Assembly: GCA_937944035.1 (NCBI GenBank)
Contig: CALDZQ010000089.1
Location: 1-7,841, forward strand
Length of the DNA stretch: 7,841 nt
Direction of reading: 5' to 3'
Source: an uncultured Neomegalonema sp.
GTDB taxonomy: Bacteria > Pseudomonadota > Alphaproteobacteria > Rhodobacterales > Rhodobacteraceae
Below the pieces are notes generated by a model. The model was not told the origin of the DNA. It made no database searches and saw nothing but the letters and a program-made list of their open reading frames with translations. Every line of letters starts with the position of its first letter. Within the stretch, counting starts at the first letter, position 1. This document shows, one piece after another, positions 1-5,525 of this stretch. The position numbers were made by a program, and so were the translations under genes.

Positions 1-69
1 ACAAACATCCCCGACGCCGCCCGCGATGTGCTGGGCCTGATCCGCGCACAGCGGGGCGCAGATGCTTGA
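1..69 (+). CDS. C-terminal end of an unrecognised gene (partial)
   Basis: An open frame enters from the left edge and stops at TGA 67-69, giving the last 22 residues of a protein whose tail reads NIPDAARDVLGLIRAQRGAD plus a final Ala. The tail looks like an amphipathic helix, but it is too short to assign to a family. Its stop lies inside the start of the next gene (ATG at 62), an 8-bp overlap in a different frame, which is typical of translationally coupled genes in one operon. That overlap is the main reason to believe this frame is real. Confidence 0.55.
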   Translation, partial: TNIPDAARDVLGLIRAQRGADA

Positions 70-538
70 TAAACACGGCAAGCCCGTTCCATTGACCAAA
101 CGGCTGGATATTCCGCCGCTGTGGCTGGCGGGAACCCTTATCGCTCAATCACTTATCGCGTGGGCGTTCCCCGTTTTCGCACTACCGTCAGGTGCGAGTG
201 CGTTGGGATTGCCGCTTATCGTGGTGGGTTTCGCGCTCATAATCTGGAGTGCGGTGCATTTCAAACGCGCGCAGACCCCGATCCACCCCCGCCGCAAGCC
301 CACATCGCTCATCACAAGCGGCCCGTTCGCCTTCTCGCGCAATCCGATTTACCTCGGTATGGCATTGATCGCATTAGGGTTTGCCCTCCGCCTCGGCGCA
401 TACACGCCGCTGCTTCTGGTTCCCGCATTCATGCTGATAATCCAAAAGCGTTTCATTGACGGCGAAGAATTGCACATCGCCAAATCAATGGGCGCTGAAT
501 GGGCCGGCTACACGGCGAAGACGCGGCGCTGGCTCTGA
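62..538 (+). CDS. Isoprenylcysteine carboxyl methyltransferase (ICMT)-like membrane protein
   Basis: This 158-residue integral membrane protein has the features of the bacterial ICMT/phospholipid-methyltransferase-like family. Hydrophobic segments lie at about residues 19-40, 48-66, 96-110 and 113-128. The conserved core is the stretch ending TSGPFAFSRNPIYLGM (residues 85-100), followed by a charged tail with EE (135-136), W147, Y150 and TRRWL at the end. In this family that part binds S-adenosylmethionine at the membrane face. The native substrate of bacterial members is mostly unknown, and bacteria generally lack prenylated CaaX proteins, so the eukaryotic reaction should not be assumed. 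The ATG at 62 overlaps the upstream stop by 8 bp, suggesting coupling to the preceding gene. The stop at 536-538 is only 5 bp from the stop of mbfA on the other strand, leaving no room for a terminator. Confidence 0.85.
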   Translation: MLDKHGKPVPLTKRLDIPPLWLAGTLIAQSLIAWAFPVFALPSGASALGLPLIVVGFALIIWSAVHFKRAQTPIHPRRKPTSLITSGPFAFSRNPIYLGMALIALGFALRLGAYTPLLLVPAFMLIIQKRFIDGEELHIAKSMGAEWAGYTAKTRRWL

Positions 539-543
539 CCCGT

Positions 544-1521
544 TCAAGCCGCGCCGATCAATATCCCCACGCCCAAGACCAGCAAGCCGCCGACCACCAC
601 TTGCATTGCCGCGCGCAGGAACGGCGTCTCCATATATTTGTTCTGAATCCATGCAATCGCCCAAAGCTCAACAAAAACAACGGCGAAGGCGATGATTGTC
701 GCGGTCCAAAAATCGGTGATGAGGTAGGGCAACGCGTGGCCCAACCCGCCAACCGTTGTCATAATTCCCGACGCAAAGCCGCGCTTTATCGGGCTTCCGC
801 GCCCTGAGATCACCCCGTCATCGCTTGCCGCTTCGGTGAAGCCCATCGAAATCCCCGCCCCCAGCGACGCCGCCAGCCCGACCAGAAACGTGGTCCAGGT
901 ATCCTGCGTCGCAAAGGCGGTGGCGAAGATCGGCGCGAGGGTCGAGACGGACCCGTCCATCAGGCCCGCCAGCCCCGGCTGCACCCAGGTCAGTACAAAC
1001 TTACGGTGACTCTCGGCAGCCTCATTCTCCTTAACATCCTCAGATATATGCGTTTTTTCCAACGCCAGCGCATGATTGCGATGTCCGCTTTCCGCGAGTG
1101 CGAGATCGCCCAGCAATTTGCGCGTTGCCGGATCAGAGCTGTTCTGCGCGGCGCGGATGTAGAAATCATGCGCATCGCTTTCCATGCGCGCGGCTTCCTC
1201 GCGTATCCGCTCAATACCCAGATTTTCCACCAACCATACAGGGCGTCGGGCATAGAATCCGGCGACATGTTCCCGGCGGATCAATGGTATTACCCCGCCG
1301 AACCGTGCCTCGAACAAGTCAATCAGACGGCGGCGGTGCTGATTTTCTTCCGCCGCCATCTCGTTAAATATCTGCGCCGATGCCGGATACTCTAAACCCA
1401 GCATCTGCGCATAGCTCGCATAGATACGCGCATCATCCTCTTCAGCTGAAATCGCAAGCGCAAGTATCTCTTTCTCATCAAGATCAGAAAAGCGGCGGCG
1501 ATTCCAGAATCCGGGGATCAT
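544..1521 (-). CDS. mbfA: MbfA-type iron exporter: ferritin-like (Er) domain fused to VIT1/CCC1 transporter
   Basis: This 325-residue protein is a two-domain membrane-bound ferritin. Residues 15-155 form a rubrerythrin/ferritin-like four-helix domain whose likely di-iron ligands are visible: E27, E59 with H62 (E-x-x-H), E114, and E144 with H147 (second E-x-x-H). Residues 180-325 form a VIT1/CCC1 transporter with about five membrane segments (roughly 184-205, 210-229, 250-269, 272-293, 304-323), including the conserved G-x-M-D-G around D189. In studied alphaproteobacteria MbfA exports iron and protects against iron and peroxide stress; the same role here is inferred from the family. All expected ligands are intact and the length is normal. 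The ATG at 1521 lies 9 bp after the ppa stop, and the AGGATAG overlapping that stop can act as its Shine-Dalgarno, so it is probably the second gene of a ppa-mbfA operon. No clear Irr box was seen nearby. Confidence 0.93.
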   Translation of the reverse strand: MIPGFWNRRRFSDLDEKEILALAISAEEDDARIYASYAQMLGLEYPASAQIFNEMAAEENQHRRRLIDLFEARFGGVIPLIRREHVAGFYARRPVWLVENLGIERIREEAARMESDAHDFYIRAAQNSSDPATRKLLGDLALAESGHRNHALALEKTHISEDVKENEAAESHRKFVLTWVQPGLAGLMDGSVSTLAPIFATAFATQDTWTTFLVGLAASLGAGISMGFTEAASDDGVISGRGSPIKRGFASGIMTTVGGLGHALPYLITDFWTATIIAFAVVFVELWAIAWIQNKYMETPFLRAAMQVVVGGLLVLGVGILIGAA

Positions 1522-1530
1522 GGTACTATC

Positions 1531-2061
1531 CTATGACGATTTATGTCTTTCGATGGCCTCAGTAATCAGACGCTGCGCGTCATCCGCACCTTTCCATCCG
1601 AGAATTTTTACCCACTTCTCGCTTTCGAGATCTTTGTAATGGGCAAAGAAGTGCTCGATCTGTTTGATGGTGATGTCGGGTAAGTCTTTGTAATCATTCA
1701 CATCGCTATAGCGACGCGTCAGCTTATGCGTTGGCAGTGCGATGATTTTCTCGTCGCCACCGGCCTCGTCTTCCATCATCAGAACGCCAATAGGACGACA
1801 ATTCATCACCGCTCCGGGCACAATCGGGCGCTGGTTCGGTATCAATACATCAATCGGATCGCCATCATCCGACAAAGTATGTGGCACGAAGCCGTAATTT
1901 CCGGGATACCGCATCGGAGTGTATAAAAAACGGTCCACAAACAATGCGCCGGAGGTTTTGTCGATCTCATATTTGATCGGCTCACCGCCAACGGGAACCT
2001 CAATGATGACGTTGACATCTTCGGGCGGGTTGTTCCCGACGGTAATTGCATCAATATTCAA
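1531..2061 (-). CDS. ppa: Inorganic pyrophosphatase, family I
   Basis: The 176-residue soluble enzyme hydrolyses pyrophosphate to two phosphates and so drives nucleotide, amino-acid and lipid biosynthesis forward. The family I signature DGDPIDV is present, and the residues equivalent to the E. coli active site are all there: K30, E32, R44, Y56, D66, D68, D71, D98, D103, K105, Y142 and K143. I chose the TTG at 2061-2059 as the start because it gives the usual length of about 175 residues, puts the conserved N-terminus (NIDAITVGNNPPEDVNVIIE) in place, and has GGAGAC just upstream. The frame stays open to an ATG at 2199, but those extra 46 residues are basic, low in complexity and unlike the family. 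mbfA follows after 9 bp on the same strand. Confidence 0.95.
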   Translation of the reverse strand: MNIDAITVGNNPPEDVNVIIEVPVGGEPIKYEIDKTSGALFVDRFLYTPMRYPGNYGFVPHTLSDDGDPIDVLIPNQRPIVPGAVMNCRPIGVLMMEDEAGGDEKIIALPTHKLTRRYSDVNDYKDLPDITIKQIEHFFAHYKDLESEKWVKILGWKGADDAQRLITEAIERHKSS

Positions 2062-2584
2062 TGTCGTCTCCGAATGTTTTGTTGCGGTGCAACGTAAATA
2101 CCGCGCCCTATGTGGCGCTGACCAGTGCTTTTTTCGATTTTTTCCGTTTGTTTCGACGAATCCACGGCCGGGCGTGCGTTTGCCTGTGGCTCTGCGCACG
2201 GCCCGTTCGACAGTATTGCCGATTCAATATACAGGCAATTTTTATCGCCGCTGAGATTCACGCGACGCTCACGGGCGTCACAGCGCCGAATTAACGCTTT
2301 AAAAACCAACAATTTCTATGCAAACGCAGTAAAGTAATCCCCGTGGCATCGTTTCGGAGAGTTTTTTCACCACTCATTGATTTTTGACGATGTAAATTTG
2401 ATCGTCGGTATTTAGTCAGAACCCGCTGTATTAGGCGCTTTGCTTGCAGATGTATAAAATTCGCGATTAAATTTGCCTAGTTACAGAATTCGTTCACCAT
2501 TTTAGACAGGGTTCTTTTTACCACTGACGGGCATTGTGTTCCTCAAGGCCGGGGGGCCATGTGCAACGTTTGGGGGACTTCACC
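2062..2584. other. Non-coding region between divergent ppa and protease genes
   Basis: No credible gene was found on either strand; open frames here are short and lack coding character. The stretch 2281-2520 is distinctly AT-rich and should hold the promoters for both flanking genes. I could not fix a good -35/-10 pair for either. A lone -10-like TATAAAAT lies at 2453-2460, and TTGACG at 2384-2389 is followed by a poor -10 at 2409-2414 with a long 19-bp spacer. Small inverted repeats are ATTGCC-N13-GGCAAT at 2215-2239, GACGC-N6-GCGTC at 2264-2279, and GGCC-GGGG-GGCC at 2547-2558, the last within the likely protease leader. Confidence 0.6.
2066..2071 (-). promoter_or_regulatory. Ribosome binding site that fixes the ppa TTG start
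   Basis: On the minus strand GGAGAC lies with its GGAG core 6 nt before the TTG at 2061. No comparable site precedes the ATG at 2199, so this motif decides the start. Confidence 0.7.
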
Positions 2585-3583
2585 ATGACACGCTCTTTGA
2601 TTACGTCGATGCTTTCCGTCGCAATGACAGCAGTATTGTCGACATCGGCGATGGCGTCAGACCTCGCAAACATCCGCGCCTCAGCTTGCGGAACAGACCC
2701 CGCAAAGGCCAGCCGTGTCGGAATGCCCACCGGTGCGTTGTTCGTCCGGGGCAAGAATTTCGAGCACGCCACCCAGGTTGATGAAGACTTCCCGGCGATG
2801 GTCAAACTCAAGATGATCTATCAGCATGACGGCTATGCCGAGATCGAGCATTGCGGCGGTACGGTTATTGACAGCCGCCACGTCGTCACCGCCGCGCATT
2901 GCGTAAAGCCAAAAGACGGCGCGCAATGGGACCGCATTGAAATCGTCACGGGCGATGCCAGCCTTGAAAGCGAGAAAGTCATCCGCCGCACATCGCACAC
3001 GGCAATCTGCCATGCGGGCGCCGACAGCTTCCTCGCCAACGACATCGCCATCATCAAGCTGCAAGAGCCGCTGCCGAAAGAGATCGTCCCTGCCAAGATC
3101 GATGATTATCGCCGGCCCACCGTCAGCCCCGGCGGCATCGCGATTGCGGCCGGTTGGCCTGTAACCGGCGACCGCGCGGGCGAGACATATCTCAAGAAAG
3201 TTCCGCTCTCGGTGTCAGATGTTGAATGGCCCGGCTTCATCACCGTGACCAGCCCGTTCGGCCGTATGGAAGGCGTTTGCCAGGGCGAGTCCGGCGGGCC
3301 TCTCCTGACCACGACCAACGGCCATCGCAGCATCGCGGGTGTCCTGTCGGGCATTCAGCAGGGCACAAACAACGCCAGCGGCGAGCCGTGCATGATGGCG
3401 GGTTACGACATGTACTACACGCCGATTGCCGCCTATCGCGACTGGATCGAAAATGTGGTTCAGCTCTGCAGCAGCAACCCGGACGAATGTCGCGGTAAGA
3501 GCGAGTCGAGCTTCTTCATGTCTAACGCGCCTTCCTTCCAAACCCTTGGCCGCCTCGCATCGGTCGGCAGATTCGGACAGTAA
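2585..3583 (+). CDS. Secreted S1-family (chymotrypsin-fold) serine protease
   Basis: The 332-residue precursor starts with a signal peptide (residues 1 to about 24, basic MTR, hydrophobic core, then AMA-S). The S1 catalytic triad is complete: H105 in VVTAAHC, D153 in NDIAIIKL, and S236 in CQGESGGPL. Eight cysteines (35, 90, 106, 142, 232, 269, 295, 302) fit a disulphide-bonded exported enzyme; C90-C106 and C232-C269 match the conserved chymotrypsin pairs. The ATG at 2585 is preferred because GGGGGA (2572-2577) sits 7 nt upstream and the signal peptide starts there; the frame runs 17 codons further back to 2534. The position equivalent to the specificity residue 189 is G230, so trypsin-like cleavage after Arg/Lys is not expected. 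The residue before the catalytic Ser is Glu rather than the usual Asp, and no IVGG-type mature N-terminus is seen. The substrate is unknown. An intrinsic terminator follows at 3679. Confidence 0.9.
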   Translation: MTRSLITSMLSVAMTAVLSTSAMASDLANIRASACGTDPAKASRVGMPTGALFVRGKNFEHATQVDEDFPAMVKLKMIYQHDGYAEIEHCGGTVIDSRHVVTAAHCVKPKDGAQWDRIEIVTGDASLESEKVIRRTSHTAICHAGADSFLANDIAIIKLQEPLPKEIVPAKIDDYRRPTVSPGGIAIAAGWPVTGDRAGETYLKKVPLSVSDVEWPGFITVTSPFGRMEGVCQGESGGPLLTTTNGHRSIAGVLSGIQQGTNNASGEPCMMAGYDMYYTPIAAYRDWIENVVQLCSSNPDECRGKSESSFFMSNAPSFQTLGRLASVGRFGQ

Positions 3584-3614
3584 GGCTTACACTCTAAAAA
3601 CAAAGGCATAGGGC

Positions 3615-3640
3615 GCTCAGGACGATCAGTGATCGTGAGC
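3615..3640. repeat. Inverted repeat (hairpin 1) in the protease 3' region
   Basis: ACGATCA (3622-3628) and TGATCGT (3630-3636) are perfect 7-bp arms around one G. An outer 4-bp stem, GCTC (3615-3618) with GAGC (3637-3640), extends it across a 3-nt bulge. No T-tract follows, so it is not a terminator by itself. Confidence 0.7.
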
Positions 3641-3653
3641 ACGCTCAACGAAT

Positions 3654-3670
3654 CCATCGGGGGACGATGG
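3654..3670. repeat. Inverted repeat (hairpin 2) in the protease 3' region
   Basis: CCATCG (3654-3659) and CGATGG (3665-3670) are perfect 6-bp arms around the 5-nt loop GGGGA. It lies between hairpin 1 and the terminator stem. Confidence 0.65.
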
Positions 3671-3678
3671 GGACAGGA

Positions 3679-3716
3679 CGGCGGCGCATTCCAGAAAGGA
3701 AGCGCCGCCGTTTTTT
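3679..3716 (+). terminator. Rho-independent terminator of the protease transcript
   Basis: CGGCGGCGC (3679-3687) pairs perfectly with GCGCCGCCG (3702-3710). Past one bulged A, TTCC (3689-3692) pairs with GGAA (3698-3701) to close a 5-nt AGAAA loop. A run of six T follows at 3711-3716. There is no matching A-run on the left side, so it works only for + strand transcription, and it ends the protease transcript 96-133 bp after its stop codon. Confidence 0.92.
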
Positions 3717-3721
3717 GTATT

Positions 3722-3752
3722 GTCAATCGAATGCAGGGGAAGCGCGATTGAC
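3722..3752. repeat. Inverted repeat just after the RTX gene stop
   Basis: GTCAATCG (3722-3729) and CGATTGAC (3745-3752) are perfect 8-bp arms with a 15-nt spacer. On the minus strand it begins 9 bp past the RTX stop codon (3762-3764), so it could protect or help end that transcript. However, the bases that follow on the minus strand are A-rich rather than T-rich, so it is not a standard intrinsic terminator. Confidence 0.65.
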
Positions 3753-3761
3753 GCTACAGAT

Positions 3762-5102
3762 TTATGCGAAGATGAAGTCGTCGGCGGTCAGATCGGCAAG
3801 ATCAACGTCCAGCAAGCGCAGGACATTGCCGTTGCCGAAGTCAAACGACGCTCCGCCGCCAACTGTCGAGCCGAGCGCGCCCAGATCGGCAAAGCTTTCA
3901 ACCCCGGCGACGCTGACCGAGATAACGTCTTCGCCGCTTGTGAAGTCGGTAATGCGGTCGATTTGGCTGCCGCTGCGGAAGACGAACACATCTTCACCGG
4001 CCCCGCCTGTGACCAGATCGTTGCCACCACCACCGGAGAGGCGGTCGTTCCCGGCCCCGCCGTCCAGCACATCGCCGCCGCCATCGCCGGACAGGATGTC
4101 ATTACCCGTGTCACCGTTCAGTTCATCGACACCCAAACCGCCTGACAGCGAATCATTATCATTACCGCCATTGAGCACGTCATTCGCCGAGCCGCCCAGC
4201 AGCACATCGTCCCCGTCATCGCCGAACAGCACATCGCTGCCCGTGCCGCCGGAGATAATGTCGGCGCCATTGCCGCCCGCGATCAGATCGCTGCCGGCCG
4301 CACCGGAAATCTCATCCCACCCGTCACCGCCGAAGGCTGCGTCATCGCCCCGTGCGAGATTGACAATATCGTCAGTCGCATCACCGAATTCCACATCAGA
4401 CCCGCTCGTGCCTGTTGTGCGCGTCACCGCGTTGATGTGGATCGTGGCAATCTGTGCTCCGGGAAGGGTGAAATCGGCGGCTGCGGGATCGATAAGCTCT
4501 CCGAACGCATTTGTGCCGCCCAGAATGTTCTGATCCCCTTCACCGACCGGGTTTCCGGCGGACCCGTTAAAGCCCTCATGCAGGCGAACGACGCCGTTTT
4601 CGTCGACACCTGTATTCGGCGCGGTCTGGTTCAGGAACGCGGCGTCCAGTTCGGTGTTAACTTCCGTGCCCGCGTCATAGACATTGCCGCCGTCGAGGCT
4701 GATGGCCTGCGCGCCGAGAAAATTGCCGCTGGCGTCGAACAGCGTGATTCCCTCGTCTGTTCCGATAAACGCATCATTCGAGGGCAGGATCATCGAGGCA
4801 AAGCTGACCGTTGTGTTCAGCGTTCCGTCAACATCAAGCGTGGCGCTGGCCAGTTCGCGTGTGCCGATCGGCCCCCGGTCCCCAAAGACCGCCGCCCCTT
4901 GGCTGCCCGGTGATGCGGCTAGGCGCTCACCCGCGAGAACGCTGAAATCCCCGTCCTCCGCCAGCGCTTCCAGCCCGGCGGAAGCGGCACTGCCCGCGTC
5001 AAACAGATCAAAACTGCCGTCATGGAAGCCGAAATAAGTCGGGGTCAGCACAGTGCCGCCGGTGTCGGATGTGTTCAATACGCTTACGCGGAGTTCGGTC
5101 AT
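3762..5102 (-). CDS. Spondin_N-domain protein with RTX calcium-binding repeats, probable type I secretion substrate
   Basis: The 446-residue protein has no N-terminal signal peptide. Residues 1 to about 225 match the bacterial Spondin_N pattern (LTPTYFGFHDGSFDLFDAGS near 19-38, then SAGLEALAEDGDF). Residues 258-375 hold 13 RTX nonapeptides of the G-G-x-G-x-D-x-hydrophobic-x type, which in this family form a calcium-bound beta-roll outside the cell. The tail, 376-446, resembles the C-terminal part of RTX exoproteins and ends LADLTADDFIFA, with the acidic-then-hydrophobic finish common in type I secretion signals. Export by an ABC/MFP/TolC machine is inferred; no such genes are in the window. 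The ATG at 5102 is chosen because AGAGGG lies 8 nt upstream and the domain starts at once; the frame stays open to 5228, but that extension looks non-coding. The role may be adhesion or surface binding, but no target can be named. The protein is strongly acidic, as expected of RTX proteins. Confidence 0.9.
   Translation of the reverse strand: MTELRVSVLNTSDTGGTVLTPTYFGFHDGSFDLFDAGSAASAGLEALAEDGDFSVLAGERLAASPGSQGAAVFGDRGPIGTRELASATLDVDGTLNTTVSFASMILPSNDAFIGTDEGITLFDASGNFLGAQAISLDGGNVYDAGTEVNTELDAAFLNQTAPNTGVDENGVVRLHEGFNGSAGNPVGEGDQNILGGTNAFGELIDPAAADFTLPGAQIATIHINAVTRTTGTSGSDVEFGDATDDIVNLARGDDAAFGGDGWDEISGAAGSDLIAGGNGADIISGGTGSDVLFGDDGDDVLLGGSANDVLNGGNDNDSLSGGLGVDELNGDTGNDILSGDGGGDVLDGGAGNDRLSGGGGNDLVTGGAGEDVFVFRSGSQIDRITDFTSGEDVISVSVAGVESFADLGALGSTVGGGASFDFGNGNVLRLLDVDLADLTADDFIFA
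3978..4331 (-). repeat. Coding repeat tract: 13 RTX nonapeptides
   Basis: This 354-bp segment encodes residues 258-375 of the RTX protein. Units read, for example, GGDGWDEIS, GGNGADIIS, GGTGSDVLF, GGAGNDRLS and GGAGEDVFV. Several are degenerate: GGSANDVLN and GGNDNDSLS lack the second-half Gly, and others start GD. The DNA repeats are diverged, so this is an old array rather than a recent expansion. Confidence 0.9.
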
Positions 5103-5116
5103 TGGATATTCCCTCT

Positions 5117-5148
5117 GGTCTGGATTGTGGCCGGTCTGGATTGTGGCT
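5117..5148. repeat. 16-bp tandem duplication in the RTX gene leader
   Basis: GGTCTGGATTGTGGC occurs at 5117-5131 and again at 5133-5147, a 16-bp period with only the last base differing between copies. It lies 15-46 bp upstream of the RTX ATG, immediately before its Shine-Dalgarno (5111-5116), so it is probably in the 5' leader or promoter of that gene. Confidence 0.85.
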
Positions 5149-5331
5149 GTATTCGGATGAGCAATTTTTGCCGTCTCACGTTCGCCGGAAGAGGGGGGCG
5201 GGGTCGAACAACATGTTTTCACAAGCATCGCTGCCGGCCGTGATCCACAGCCTTGATGCTCATGCCATAGCGGAGATATTTTCGCCGCAGCCGCTTGTTC
5301 CGTCTGTCGTAAATGCCGGATAAGTGTCTGT

Positions 5332-5400
5332 AATAATTATTGGAATGAAAATATTTCACCTGATCCCGAAAACGTTCGGCGTGGTGAGCGAATAAATTCG
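5332..5400. repeat. Cluster of four short palindromes, possible operator region
   Basis: Four short palindromes follow one another within 69 bp: AATAATTATT (5332-5341), TGAAA-ATA-TTTCA (5346-5358), CCGAA-N4-TTCGG (5366-5379) and CGAAT-AA-ATTCG (5389-5400). Each is short enough to arise by chance, but the density is notable in a region that must contain promoters. Confidence 0.45.
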
Positions 5401-5413
5401 ACATCCGGTGCGG

Positions 5414-5440
5414 GCGGGATTTTGCTACCCTAAATCCCGC
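5414..5440. repeat. Perfect 9-N9-9 palindrome, candidate operator
   Basis: GCGGGATTT (5414-5422) and AAATCCCGC (5432-5440) are exact inverted 9-mers separated by 9 nt. No T-run follows on either strand, so it does not look like a terminator. Its geometry equals that of the CIRCE element further right, but the sequence is unrelated. It lies 312 bp upstream of the RTX start and 85 bp upstream of the small ORF. Confidence 0.8.
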
Positions 5441-5525
5441 GCATCTGCCGCCTGTGGCCGCGCGCGTGACTCAAATACACACGGCAGTGCGTGACAATTC
5501 CGGCCGCATACGTTACGGTGATGCC

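Larger units (their letters stand above)
5149..5525. other. Non-coding region upstream of the RTX gene, rich in inverted repeats
   Basis: I see no convincing gene here. The short minus-strand frame at 5219-5404 has no family resemblance and no clear ribosome site. The region must hold the RTX promoter (minus strand) and any promoter for the small ORF at 5526 (plus strand). An AT-rich block lies at 5331-5358, a plausible promoter core, but no confident -35/-10 pair could be read. Confidence 0.55.

Noticed and set aside
2215..2239. ATTGCC-N13-GGCAAT followed by T's, resembling a terminator
   Set aside because: The stem is only 6 bp and AT-containing, the spacer is long, and no + strand gene ends before it. 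It is noted only as a small inverted repeat.
2058..2312. 84-codon minus-strand frame upstream of ppa
   Set aside because: It ends at the ppa start region, has no ribosome site and no protein-like pattern. The other short frames in 1919-2337 were rejected for the same reason.
3978..4331. Possible CRISPR or tandem DNA satellite in the repetitive segment
   Set aside because: The repetition is at protein level (RTX nonapeptides) with diverged DNA units and no separate spacers.
3667..4533. 288-codon plus-strand frame rich in Pro and Ser
   Set aside because: It is the antisense shadow of the Gly/Asp-rich RTX repeats, which read as Pro/Ser-rich on the other strand, and it runs across the terminator at 3679.
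5103..5228. N-terminal extension of the RTX protein to ATG 5228
   Set aside because: The extra 42 residues resemble no signal peptide or domain and would translate the 16-bp duplication. The ATG at 5102 has a proper ribosome site and begins at the domain edge.
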